Assembly: GCA_052161605.1 (NCBI GenBank)
Contig: CP197409.1
From: JBKCUI01 sp052161605
GTDB lineage: Bacteria > Planctomycetota > Planctomycetia > Pirellulales > Pirellulaceae
Strand: one strand, 5' to 3'
Length of the DNA stretch: 64,000 nucleotides
The translations under genes were made by a program, and so were the position numbers. The notes beneath the pieces are model-generated. The model ran no database searches. It had not been told where the DNA came from and was given only the letters and a program-made list of their open reading frames with translations. Below are positions 7,639 to 15,628 of the stretch, one piece after another (position 1 is the first letter of the stretch; the number at the start of each line of letters is the position of its first letter).

Positions 7639-9223
7639 GTACGATGTGAACATTGCTGAGAATCTCCATGAGTTCCGGTCGGACTATGATGCCGCTCGCG
7701 AATCTAACTATGTGCGATCGCGTGCAGGACTTGCCCCCCTGGGAGGCGGTGCGGATTATCACATTCGCAGTGAGCCCACCTACTTAAAATTTATTGAGCG
7801 TGCTCGCGATCTCTGCCGCAATGCTTCGATCGTTGAAAAGTCAATTGAAAAAGCCGCTACCAATGTCGTTGGCGACGGGTTCGTATTGCGACCCGAGACC
7901 GGCGATTCTGAAGCGGATCTTTATCTTTTCGAAAAGTGGAAAGCATGGAGCGAGAACCGTGACGATTGTGATATTGCAGGGGAAAAATCATGGTCCGAAA
8001 TGGAAGAACTTGCCGTCATATCGTGCATTCGAGACGGCGATATTATCGGCCTGGGAACCACAAGCGGTCAGCTGCAAATCGTCGAAAGCCACCAGGTCAG
8101 GAATCCGAAAGGCAAGCGAGGCGAAAAGAAGAACGCGAAGCCGATCATCGGGGTTGAGATCAACGAGTATCGCAAGCCTCAGATCTATCACATTCGAGCC
8201 GAATCCGTCGACCCGTATCGTACAACTCAACAAGAAGAAAGTCGACCTGTTCGAGTCCGTGATTCTAACGGAGTCCGAGTTCTTTTCCACTTCTTCGTGC
8301 GAGATCGATCCTCAGCGACTCGTGGGGTCACCGCTCTAGCTCCGTGCTTTCAAAAGCTCGCGATGTTCGACGACTTGGACTTCGCGAAGCTCGTTCAGGC
8401 TCAAGCTTTATCTTGCATCGTCGTCCAACGAATTAAGGATGCGGCTCGGGCCGGTATGCCTACCAGGGCAGGATCTGTTGGGCTTCCCAAGACGGAGCAA
8501 CAGGACAGCACTCAGGTAAGTATCGAGCAAGTGCAGCCAGGCACAAGCTATGACAACAAGGCCGGTGAAAAGCTCGAAGCGTTTTCGCCTGACGTCCCGA
8601 ACACGAACTACTTCGAACATGCCAAGATGTTGCTGACGATGTTCTTTTTGAATATCGGTTTGCCATACGTCATGGGCATGATGGATGCGAGCGAAACCAA
8701 CTTCTCAGGCTGGCGTGCCGCAACGGACGAAGCGAAGAAGGGGTTCAAGCGGATCCAACGCCAGTTGCGGGACAAGTGGCACCGACCGATCTACACCTGG
8801 AAGGTCCACCAATGGATCGCCGAAGATCCCAAGGTCAAAGAAATCTATGACCGCATCGGTGATCGCATTTTCAAGCACACATGGGGTATGCCTAAGTGGC
8901 CTTACATTCAGCCTGTCGAAGATGCCACGGCCAAGATCCTACGCAAGCAGAACATGCTCTCGAGCCCTCGCAGGATCCATGGCGAAGACTCCGAGGACTG
9001 GGAAGAGATTGTCGACGAAACCGTTGACGATGTGGCTTATGCCATTCGAGCGGCTGCGATCAAAGCCAAAGAGCTAACCGAGGAGCTAGGTCTAGATCCT
9101 CCGTTGCATTGGCGTGAATTACTCAATCTTCCGATTCCGGACGGCTTGCAAATCGCGGTTAATACTGGTGTTCCTGTGACCACGGCACCTGCCAGGGAAG
9201 GACAACAAAACAATGCAGCTTAA
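7625..9223 (+). CDS. Phage portal protein, lambda gpB type
   Basis: A 532-aa lambda-family portal, the dodecameric ring through which DNA enters the head. Typical features are the N-terminal YHIRSEPTYLKFIERARDL, the core FNIGLPY-like stretch MFFLNIGLPYVMGMM, NFSGWRAATDEAKKGF (compare lambda-type portals with NYSSARAAL), and the C-terminal PYIQPVEDATAKILRKQNM followed by a conserved glycine-aspartate-acidic stretch (IHGEDSEDWEE). The gene overlaps the S49 protease start by 11 bp. Assignment to the Phage_portal_2 family is from motif recognition. Confidence 0.9.
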   Translation: MGTGRYDVNIAENLHEFRSDYDAARESNYVRSRAGLAPLGGGADYHIRSEPTYLKFIERARDLCRNASIVEKSIEKAATNVVGDGFVLRPETGDSEADLYLFEKWKAWSENRDDCDIAGEKSWSEMEELAVISCIRDGDIIGLGTTSGQLQIVESHQVRNPKGKRGEKKNAKPIIGVEINEYRKPQIYHIRAESVDPYRTTQQEESRPVRVRDSNGVRVLFHFFVRDRSSATRGVTALAPCFQKLAMFDDLDFAKLVQAQALSCIVVQRIKDAARAGMPTRAGSVGLPKTEQQDSTQVSIEQVQPGTSYDNKAGEKLEAFSPDVPNTNYFEHAKMLLTMFFLNIGLPYVMGMMDASETNFSGWRAATDEAKKGFKRIQRQLRDKWHRPIYTWKVHQWIAEDPKVKEIYDRIGDRIFKHTWGMPKWPYIQPVEDATAKILRKQNMLSSPRRIHGEDSEDWEEIVDETVDDVAYAIRAAAIKAKELTEELGLDPPLHWRELLNLPIPDGLQIAVNTGVPVTTAPAREGQQNNAA

Positions 9224-10634
9224 CCTTGATTTCGGTGGGAAACAGGTTCCGTACCTTTCCAATTGGGTCGGTGCATGGGCGATGGAGGAAAAGAACTTCC
9301 ACGCGCTCCGCACTCAGCTCGAATCGTCGAACTTGAATTTGCACTTGAGCACGGTCGACCAGAACCGACAAGAGGCGTTGGATCGCATCGAAGATTCGTT
9401 TGCGACTACCGAAGAGGGGATTGGCGTGATCAACATCGAGGGTGCTTTGATGAAGCATGCCTCGAGTTTCAGTTCATCCAGCTCGACGGTTGCAATCCGC
9501 AAGCAATTGCGAGCCATGGCCGCCGACCCGCGAGTCTCTGGGATCCTGCTCAAGATCGACTCACCTGGCGGAACGGTATCGGGAACCAAGGAACTGGCTG
9601 ACGAAATCGTCAAAGCTCGCGAATCGAAACCGGTTTGGGCGTTCTGCAACGATCTCACTGCATCGGCAGCTTATTGGATCGCGAGTCAGTGCGACCGCAT
9701 CGAGGCGAATCCCACTTCCCTGGTAGGTTCCATCGGTACTTATTGCGTCGTGGTCGATTCTAGCAAGGCCGCCGAGAAGGCCGGTTTCGAAGTCCACGTT
9801 GTGCGAGCAGGTGCATTCAAAGGCATGGGCACTTCTGGCACCGAGATCACAGACGATCAGCTTGCCGAGTTGGACAAGCAGGTCGTTGGGCTGAACCAAT
9901 TTTTCTTACAAGCTGTCGAGTCTGGTCGTTCGCTCTCGAGGGAGCAGGTAGCCAGTCTCGCAGATGGTCGATGTCACTTGGCCCAACAAGCCAAGACGCT
10001 CGATCTGATTGACGACGTGTCATCGTTCGAAGATTTCTTCGACCGATTTGTTAGTTCTGTTTCTACACCGGGTTCACCGGTGGTTTCTCACAGTGAGGAT
10101 ATTGATATGAGTGCTGAGACCGCTAAGCCGGTACCTGCGACGATTGCTCAACTCGAGCAACGATTCCCCGAAGCTTTGGACTCTTGGAAGCTTTCCTGCC
10201 TCAAGGCCGGATACACCATGGAGCAAGCTGTCGAAAACTACAACCAAGTGCTGATCGCCGAGAAGGCCGCACTGACCAAGAAGCTCGAAGCCGCTGAGAA
10301 GCGAGCCGAGCAACTGGCATCTTCCAAGCCTGGCGTGTCGGCTCTCAAGCCAAAAAGCCGCAAGTCTTGCTCCGAGTACGACAAGGACAAGGAGATGGAA
10401 GAAGACGAAGAGGAAATGGCCGAAGACGATGAGTTGATGGAAGAAGACGAAGAGGAAATGGCTGAGGAAGAAGAAGAGACCACTGCAAAGTGGAATCGTC
10501 TTGTTGATCGCGAACTTGCTTCTTGTAAGGGTGATCGCCAAAAGGCTACCTCTAAGGTTGCGAAGCGATACCCAGGTTTGCGAGCCAAGCTAGTAGCTTC
10601 CGCCAACGCTGGCCGTCGACGTTCCCGTCGCTAG
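9213..10634 (+). CDS. S49-family prohead protease fused to scaffold
   Basis: A 473-aa protein. Residues about 70-290 are a ClpP/SppA-type S49 peptidase like lambda gpC: strand VINIEGALM, DSPGGTVSG, catalytic Ser in TASAAYWIAS (about residue 152) and catalytic Lys in GAFKGMGTSG (about 204). Residues 299-473 form a charged scaffold-like tail with a coiled coil, a strikingly acidic run (MEEDEEEMAEDDELMEEDEE, with an internal repeat) and a basic C-terminus (AGRRRSRR). Such proteins cut the scaffold and themselves during head maturation. An internal start at 10107 probably makes the scaffold alone. Confidence 0.9.
   Translation: MQLNLDFGGKQVPYLSNWVGAWAMEEKNFHALRTQLESSNLNLHLSTVDQNRQEALDRIEDSFATTEEGIGVINIEGALMKHASSFSSSSSTVAIRKQLRAMAADPRVSGILLKIDSPGGTVSGTKELADEIVKARESKPVWAFCNDLTASAAYWIASQCDRIEANPTSLVGSIGTYCVVVDSSKAAEKAGFEVHVVRAGAFKGMGTSGTEITDDQLAELDKQVVGLNQFFLQAVESGRSLSREQVASLADGRCHLAQQAKTLDLIDDVSSFEDFFDRFVSSVSTPGSPVVSHSEDIDMSAETAKPVPATIAQLEQRFPEALDSWKLSCLKAGYTMEQAVENYNQVLIAEKAALTKKLEAAEKRAEQLASSKPGVSALKPKSRKSCSEYDKDKEMEEDEEEMAEDDELMEEDEEEMAEEEEETTAKWNRLVDRELASCKGDRQKATSKVAKRYPGLRAKLVASANAGRRRSRR
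10107..10634 (+). CDS. Nested scaffold protein (internal in-frame start)
   Basis: Within the S49 gene, ATG 10107 is in the same frame and is preceded by GTGAGG at a proper ribosome-binding distance (GAGGATATTGATATG). It would give a 175-aa product starting MSAETAKPVPATIAQLEQRF, which is exactly the scaffold-like portion. Lambda uses the same arrangement (gpC / Nu3). The start and Shine-Dalgarno site are seen; expression is inferred from the lambda precedent. Confidence 0.55.
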   Translation: MSAETAKPVPATIAQLEQRFPEALDSWKLSCLKAGYTMEQAVENYNQVLIAEKAALTKKLEAAEKRAEQLASSKPGVSALKPKSRKSCSEYDKDKEMEEDEEEMAEDDELMEEDEEEMAEEEEETTAKWNRLVDRELASCKGDRQKATSKVAKRYPGLRAKLVASANAGRRRSRR

Positions 10635-10700
10635 TTTCTCTGCTCGATAGCAAAGAACAAAACTTACAGAACCAAAACTTAGTTTGAGGAATTTTTGATT

Positions 10701-11429
10701 ATGAGTCAGTACGTCGAGACTGCAACTAAGACCTTTAACGCGGGTGGTGCTATTGCGCAGCACTTGCGCGTCATCGGTCCCACGTCACTTACCCTGGCAG
10801 GTGCTGGGGACATTGAGCTAGGCACGATGGATCTGCCTTGCCTCGCTGCCGGTCCTACAACCGTCCGTTTGCGATCAGCACAAGGAACCGCCAAGTTCGT
10901 TGCCAATGGTGCGATCTCTGCCGGAGCTGCGGTGTTTGCCGCTGCTGGTGGCAAGGTCGGAGCTTCCGGAACGATCTATATCGGCGATGCTCTCGAGGCT
11001 GCTTCTGGCGACGGGGCAGTGATCGAAGTGTTGCGAGGTCCATTGCCTGGCGTGCAAACCGTTCGCCAGCGATTCACCACGGCTGAGATCAATGCTGGTG
11101 CGACTTTGCTGCCTGCAATGCCTGGCCGCAAGTACCGTCTGGTTGACTGTGCAATGATCGCCATTGGTGGTAATGCTGCCACGGCTACCAGTGTCGATCT
11201 GCGAGGTACTCAGGCCGCTTCGGTGGTCAATCTCGTTGCCGCTGCGGTAGCTGGATTGACCCAAAACACTTTGTTGCGAGCAGGTGCAACCAATGCTGCG
11301 ATCTTGGCCGCTGGTGCCTCGTTCGCGCCTTGTGATGTCAACACTCCGATCACAGTTGCCAAAACTGGATCCAACTTGGCGACTGCAACGCATGTTGATT
11401 TCTTAGTTTCGTACACCATCGAAAACTAA
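10701..11429 (+). CDS. Capsid decoration / head-stabilising protein
   Basis: A 242-aa alanine/glycine/threonine-rich protein starting MSQYVETATKTFNAGGAIAQ (ATG 10701, after GAGGAATTTTTGATT). Residues 5-115 have the build of DUF2190-type or gpD-like decoration proteins: AGGAIAQHLRV, then AANGAISAGAAVFAAAGGKV, then IGDALEAASGDGAVIEVLRG. The second half is a similar beta-rich domain. Its position between the protease/scaffold and the major capsid gene is that of lambda gpD. A strong hairpin separates it from the capsid gene. Confidence 0.7.
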   Translation: MSQYVETATKTFNAGGAIAQHLRVIGPTSLTLAGAGDIELGTMDLPCLAAGPTTVRLRSAQGTAKFVANGAISAGAAVFAAAGGKVGASGTIYIGDALEAASGDGAVIEVLRGPLPGVQTVRQRFTTAEINAGATLLPAMPGRKYRLVDCAMIAIGGNAATATSVDLRGTQAASVVNLVAAAVAGLTQNTLLRAGATNAAILAAGASFAPCDVNTPITVAKTGSNLATATHVDFLVSYTIEN

Positions 11430-11445
11430 GCGAAACATCCCCGAA

Positions 11446-11482
11446 GCTGCCCGGTGTGCATGGCTTCCACATGCCGGGCAGC
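11446..11482. terminator. Strong hairpin between decoration and major capsid genes
   Basis: GCTGCCCGG (11446-11454) pairs with CCGGGCAGC (11474-11482), with a further TGTG/CACA pairing in the loop and GAAG/CTTC flanks. No U-run follows, so it may be an mRNA processing or stabilising hairpin, not a full terminator, tuning capsid versus decoration levels. Confidence 0.5.
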
Positions 11483-11529
11483 CTTCTGAAACTCAAAATC
11501 TGATTCAAAAAATAAGGAATTGAAAAGTT

Positions 11530-12510
11530 ATGGCTAGTCCAACCAGTTCACTCGCAACCCTCCGACCTGAGTTGGCCGGATCGTTGATGGAGTTCGATCT
11601 CGCAATGAACCAACGTGGTTTCATTGCATCCCAAGTGCTACCAGTGATCGACGTGTCTTACCAGTCTGGTAACTACGGACGCATTCCGATTGAAGAACTA
11701 CTCCAAGAGCGAGAAACCTCGCGGGCTCCTGGGTCTGGATACTCTCGAAGTAAGTTCAACTTCAAGCCTGAGAGCTACGCTTGCCTCGAGAACGGTGCAG
11801 AAGAAGTCATCGACGACCGAGAAGCTCAGATGTACGCCGAGTACTTCGACGCGGAACTGGTCGCAACGGCTCGAGCTTACTCATCGGTCTTGGTCAACCA
11901 AGAAAAGCGAGTCGCTTCCAAGCTGTTCAACACGTCTGTTTACACTGGTGTTGATTTCTATTTGGATACCACGGTCCCGTGGACTCAAGCGACCTACGAC
12001 ACGTCCAAGCCAATCGATGATGTTCAGTTCGCTGCTGATAAGGTGTACGCAAACACTGGTCTTTATGCCAACGCGTTGATCTGCAATCGATTTGTTTTCC
12101 GCGATCTCAAGCGATCTGAGCAAATCATTGATGCTTTGGTGGCGATGGGTGCTGGTAACCGGTCGACATTGCGAGACGTTACGGCTGATCAAATCGCTGC
12201 CGCTTTGGATCTCGATATGATCATCGTTGCCGAGGGAAGCCGCAACAGTGCAGCCGAAGGGCTCAATGCTTCGATCGGCCAAATCTGGTCAAGCTCCTAC
12301 GCCATGGTAGCTCGAGTTTGCACAACCAACGACATTCGCGAGCCTGGTCTCGGTCGAACGTTCCACTGGTCTGGTGACGGATCTGCTGTGGGTGGTGCTG
12401 TTGAGTCCTACCGAGACGAAACCGTACGGGGCGATGTGATTCGAGTTCGACACGACACCGACGAAAAGATCCACTACTTCGAGTGTGGATTCTTGCTCAA
12501 GGTCGACTGA
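11530..12510 (+). CDS. Major capsid protein
   Basis: A 326-aa protein starting MASPTSSLATLRPELAGSLM. It follows scaffold and decoration genes and precedes head-tail joining genes, the standard place of the major capsid subunit. Features seen are an N-terminal helix, GYSRSKFNFKPESYACLENGAEEVIDD (as an E-loop/P-domain-like stretch) and a C-terminal beta-rich RGDVIRVRHDTDEKIHYFECGFLLKV typical of HK97-fold capsid proteins that end in strands. A leader with AATAAGGAATTGAAAAGTT precedes the ATG. Confidence 0.8.
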   Translation: MASPTSSLATLRPELAGSLMEFDLAMNQRGFIASQVLPVIDVSYQSGNYGRIPIEELLQERETSRAPGSGYSRSKFNFKPESYACLENGAEEVIDDREAQMYAEYFDAELVATARAYSSVLVNQEKRVASKLFNTSVYTGVDFYLDTTVPWTQATYDTSKPIDDVQFAADKVYANTGLYANALICNRFVFRDLKRSEQIIDALVAMGAGNRSTLRDVTADQIAAALDLDMIIVAEGSRNSAAEGLNASIGQIWSSSYAMVARVCTTNDIREPGLGRTFHWSGDGSAVGGAVESYRDETVRGDVIRVRHDTDEKIHYFECGFLLKVD

Positions 12511-12537
12511 TCCTAGTTCTCCTTCCCCTGGCAGGTC

Positions 12538-12888
12538 ATGACTCGCTTCGCGATTCTCAATCAATTAGCTGCACAGACTCACTCGTTTTTCCACGGTGAG
12601 ACTGTGCAGTATTTTCGAGCCGGTGAACACCAGCCTCGAGAGTACATAGCTTTGATTGAGCGACAGTATGACCAGATTGTCAAGGAGGTAGGTGATCTGT
12701 CTTCTCCCGCGTGGATCATTTCCTTGATCGCCACTGAGGACAAGACGAAAGGTATTACTCCTGCTCAGGTCAACACTGATTACGATCGCGTTAATATCGA
12801 GATCCATCCAGGTGAGGGATTCTCGGAGCGGTCAGTTGTTCGGATTCTATCCAGCCACGCTGGGAAAACACGCTTATTGATTGTTTAG
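12538..12888 (+). CDS. Head-tail joining protein candidate
   Basis: A 116-aa protein beginning MTRFAILNQLAAQTHSFFHG. It directly follows the major capsid gene, in the place of lambda gpFII-type head-tail joining proteins, and its size and beta-rich C-terminus (RVNIEIHPGEGFSERSVVRI) fit. The start lies only two bases after the phage-wide CCTGGCAGG motif (12527-12535), whose AGG may serve as a weak ribosome-binding site. Family assignment is by position, not by a decisive motif. Confidence 0.55.
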   Translation: MTRFAILNQLAAQTHSFFHGETVQYFRAGEHQPREYIALIERQYDQIVKEVGDLSSPAWIISLIATEDKTKGITPAQVNTDYDRVNIEIHPGEGFSERSVVRILSSHAGKTRLLIV

Positions 12889-12889
12889 C

Positions 12890-13399
12890 ATGTCATCAGT
12901 ATTCGATTCAGAAACCACTGCTCCTGTTCTCGAGCGTATCGCCGATACGATCCTTGAGCGTGTTGCAGCTGCGAATATCGCTGACGTCAAGATCAATCGC
13001 CCCGATCGGGAAGGCAGGAATTTTACCCCAGCCAATCGATCGATTTCGTTGCATCAGCTCGAGGTCGCTTGGAACGAGACGTTAAGCCATGAGGGAAACC
13101 CTCCTGTCATGGCTTATGACGTCACTTTCCACCTGGCCTGCTTTGTTCGCAACCAAACGGAATACGAAAACTCTTACGCTGCGGCTTGCAACAAAATTGC
13201 AGCCGAGGTGATTCGAGCTATTACCAATCCCGCTGTCGATCCTGCGCTTTGGTACAACATGGACGGCCTCGCAATTAACTCAGAGATCGGAAGTCAATTT
13301 CCGCTGCCCAACGAAGAGGGCAAGATCACTGGTGTCATTGTGCCGTTGGTTGTTACCTACCGTGTGTCAGAAAATAACCATTATGAGGTCCGTGCATGA
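12890..13399 (+). CDS. Tail terminator/completion protein candidate
   Basis: A 169-aa protein starting MSSVFDSETTAPVLERIADT (ATG 12890). It lies between the joining protein and the tail tube gene and overlaps the latter by 4 bp (ATGA). The N-terminal helix pair and the later beta strands (MAYDVTFHLACFVRNQTEYE; VIVPLVVTYRVSENN) match the alpha/beta layout of gpU/gpZ-type tail completion proteins that cap the tube. Inference from position and secondary-structure pattern. Confidence 0.5.
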   Translation: MSSVFDSETTAPVLERIADTILERVAAANIADVKINRPDREGRNFTPANRSISLHQLEVAWNETLSHEGNPPVMAYDVTFHLACFVRNQTEYENSYAAACNKIAAEVIRAITNPAVDPALWYNMDGLAINSEIGSQFPLPNEEGKITGVIVPLVVTYRVSENNHYEVRA

Positions 13400-14340
13400 G
13401 CACTCCATTACTTAGTCGCAAATCTGTATTCGCTGCCAAGATCGAAACCACTGCCGGTACCGCTGAGACGATCACGGCTGCTGAAGGCGTATTCAACGCG
13501 CAAGACATTTTGCTTAACGCTAACCCTACGTTCACCGAGCGACCTGGCCAGGGTGGTGTAGGCCGCCGCCCTTCTACGGTTGAGGGTCACACTGGCCAGA
13601 TGACGTTCCGAACCGAAGTAGGCTACGACGGAACAAACATTCCGACTTGGGCGTCGGTACTGTTTCCCGCTTGTGGCCTTGTCGACAACGGATCTGGTGT
13701 GTTCTTTCCTCGATTCGAAGCTCCTGGCACCAACGTAAAAACACTGACTCTTGCCCAGTATCTTGATGGGAAGCGTCGAACATTGCGGGGGGCTTCTGGT
13801 ACCTTCCAGATGGTGTTCGAGACTGGCAAGCTGGCGTATATCGACTGGACATTCAGTGGGATCTGGGGTGGCGAAACCGCAGTCGCCTTGATCGCTCCCA
13901 ATTACCCGGAGGCAAACACTCCGCTCCGTGTCTCTGGTGGGGCAACCTCTTTTGCCGGAGTCAACGCTTGCTGCCGCCAAATCACGTTCGATGTTGGCAA
14001 CACCGTGGTAGGTTTAGAGTGCAATGACAACACCAGCAACGTGACTGGCTTCCATTACTTCTTGATCACCGACCGAAACCCGACTATCACAGGAGATCCC
14101 TTGTCTCGCTTGATTGCTGGTCAGGATCGAATGGCAATGATGTTTGGATCGACCGAGGGTGAGTTTATCGCCTCGATCGCAGCTCCGAGCGCGTCGGCTG
14201 TGACTCTCAATGCCCCCAAGGCCCAACTATTAAGCAGCCAGCTCGGGGATCGTGACGGGATGGCTGTCGACCAACTCCAATGGCAGTGCAATCGAAACGT
14301 AGATGCGGTTGACCAGGAGTTTAGCATCGCGTTCACATGA
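13396..14340 (+). CDS. Major tail tube protein
   Basis: A 314-aa beta-rich protein starting MSTPLLSRKSVFAAKIETTA with the tail-tube-like KIETTAGTAETITAAEGVFNAQDI and MTFRTEVGYDG. It overlaps neighbours on both sides by 4 bp and lies where siphophage tube proteins lie, before the chaperone and tape measure. The repeating GTFQMVFETGKLAYIDWTFS type of segment suits a gp19/gpV-like fold. Assigned by context plus the N-terminal pattern. Confidence 0.65.
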   Translation: MSTPLLSRKSVFAAKIETTAGTAETITAAEGVFNAQDILLNANPTFTERPGQGGVGRRPSTVEGHTGQMTFRTEVGYDGTNIPTWASVLFPACGLVDNGSGVFFPRFEAPGTNVKTLTLAQYLDGKRRTLRGASGTFQMVFETGKLAYIDWTFSGIWGGETAVALIAPNYPEANTPLRVSGGATSFAGVNACCRQITFDVGNTVVGLECNDNTSNVTGFHYFLITDRNPTITGDPLSRLIAGQDRMAMMFGSTEGEFIASIAAPSASAVTLNAPKAQLLSSQLGDRDGMAVDQLQWQCNRNVDAVDQEFSIAFT

Positions 14341-14927
14341 TAACGGTCTCGATTGACAAAGACAGCCAGGAGAAAACTCTTGGCATGCTTGCAGGGACAC
14401 AAAAGAATCTTCGCAAGCACTTGAAAGCGGTAGTGAATCGCACTTCGAAGCGAACACAAGCTTTCGTGGCAAAGTTGATTCGAGAAGAGATCGTTATCAC
14501 AACGCGAGGAGCCAAGAACGCGATCAAGCTTACCAAGGCCGCCAGTGACGTGAATTTGATCGCCGAACTGGACGTGGTGCGAGAGGATCGGATTTCACTC
14601 AAGGAGTTCGGAGCCAAGCAAAACAAGAAAGGAGTGTCCTATCGAGTATCCAAGGTGGAGGGTCGCAAACACATAAAGGGAGCCTTCATCGTCGCTTCCC
14701 TGGGAGGTCACGTCTTCATGCGAGACGGGCTGAAACGCCCAGCTACCAAGGGGCGATACAAAGGCCAGATGCGCCAAAAGATTTACAAGAAACAAGGTCC
14801 CTCGCTTTATCGTGTAGTCGCTCAGGATGACAAGCTTGCTGCGATCAACGAATTTACGGGGAACGAATTGACAAAGCAGATGGAAGACCGCATCCGGTTC
14901 TTGTCACTGCCGCCAACAGGGGAATGA
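14337..14927 (+). CDS. Minor tail protein Z-like (gpZ)
   Basis: A 196-aa basic protein. The core has the lambda gpZ-family signature LKEFGAKQNKKGVSYRVSK followed by HIKGAFIVASLGGHVFMRDG, meaning an FGA-x(4)-KGVSY segment, a GAF segment and a VF-R stretch. The N-terminal half is helical and lysine/arginine-rich. gpZ-type proteins act at the head-proximal end of the tail. The gene overlaps the tube gene stop by 4 bp. Identification rests on clear motif similarity. Confidence 0.75.
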   Translation: MITVSIDKDSQEKTLGMLAGTQKNLRKHLKAVVNRTSKRTQAFVAKLIREEIVITTRGAKNAIKLTKAASDVNLIAELDVVREDRISLKEFGAKQNKKGVSYRVSKVEGRKHIKGAFIVASLGGHVFMRDGLKRPATKGRYKGQMRQKIYKKQGPSLYRVVAQDDKLAAINEFTGNELTKQMEDRIRFLSLPPTGE

Positions 14928-14942
14928 GAAAAGGGGATTATT

Positions 14943-15302
14943 GTGCCAGTATTTTTAGAGCCAAACCAAACGTTTGAAATTTGTCTTGATTCAGATATGA
15001 ACCTGCCAGAGGAAAGCAGGCCGACGTTCATTGCTCGTTCTCAGACGATGCGGAATCAGTTGAAAATTCTCGAAGTCGTTGACCGTCTTTTTGTTGCCGA
15101 AAAGATCGAGCTGGCTGGCTTGTTTCAAGAAACGTTAGACATGCTTGCCGTCGCAATTGTCGGCTGGAAGAACATGGGCGGTATTGAGTACAACCCAGAA
15201 ATGTTCTCGGATGTTCTTACGTATCGCGAGGCTCGAGAACTACTGCGAAAGGTGGCGTTCAATCAACAAGTAACTCCTGAGCAAAAAAAAAGCTCCGAAT
15301 AG
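14943..15302 (+). CDS. Tail assembly chaperone, short (frame 0) product
   Basis: A 119-aa protein starting at GTG 14943 with a good ribosome-binding site (AAGGGGATTATT). It lies just before the tape measure gene and ends in a run of nine adenines (CAA AAA AAA AGC, 15282-15293) four codons before its TAG stop. This is the layout of lambda G and its counterparts, which coat the tape measure during tail assembly. The run allows a -1 slip that produces the longer fusion listed separately. Confidence 0.8.
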   Translation: MPVFLEPNQTFEICLDSDMNLPEESRPTFIARSQTMRNQLKILEVVDRLFVAEKIELAGLFQETLDMLAVAIVGWKNMGGIEYNPEMFSDVLTYREARELLRKVAFNQQVTPEQKKSSE

Positions 15303-15628
15303 CATCGCTGATCCGTTACGGGATCGTGTGTAGAGGGTGTGGCAATGAGTGTTTCGATAAGCCGACAGAGCATAGTCCGGTCAATGTCCAGTGCCCAATG
15401 TGCAATGGTTCAGGGTGCCAACATTGCGACAAGGGAACATTCCCTGTTACCGACTGCTTCGGAACATACTGCCGCGAACTTACCCACGCGATCGCATTGG
15501 CCGACTTCTCCGAGCGAGGCCCTATGCCACTCCTGGCAGGCTCCCTCGAGCAATCAGCCTGGTTCGTCAACTTCGTATCCGCTCTGCAATGCCAAGACGC
15601 AATCGCGAAAGCTGAGGCCATGAAATGA
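14943..15628 (+). CDS. Tail assembly chaperone, -1 frameshift fusion (gpGT type)
   Basis: After a -1 slip on the A9 run at 15283-15291, translation continues as KKLRIASLIRYGIVCRGCGN and onward without a stop to TGA 15626-15628, giving about 228 aa. The added C-terminal part is a cysteine-rich zinc-ribbon-like region: CRGCGNEC then CPMCNGSGCQHCDKG, then a helical tail. The T-like domain has no start codon of its own other than a GTG at 15326, and it overlaps the tape measure ATG. Both the slippery heptamer A-AAA-AAA in register and the open -1 frame are visible; frameshifting is inferred from the conserved siphophage arrangement. Confidence 0.75.
15283..15291 (+). promoter_or_regulatory. Slippery A9 sequence for programmed -1 frameshifting
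   Basis: Nine adenines in register CAA-AAA-AAA-AGC give the slippery heptamer A-AAA-AAA, where both tRNAs can re-pair after a -1 slip. It lies at the end of the tail chaperone gene, exactly where lambda-like phages use this mechanism. Confidence 0.75.

Noticed and set aside
10074..10606. Minus-strand frames with hydrophobic or serine-rich runs
   Set aside because: They mirror the acidic GAA/GAG-rich scaffold codons and have no ribosome-binding site; the low complexity is an antisense artefact.
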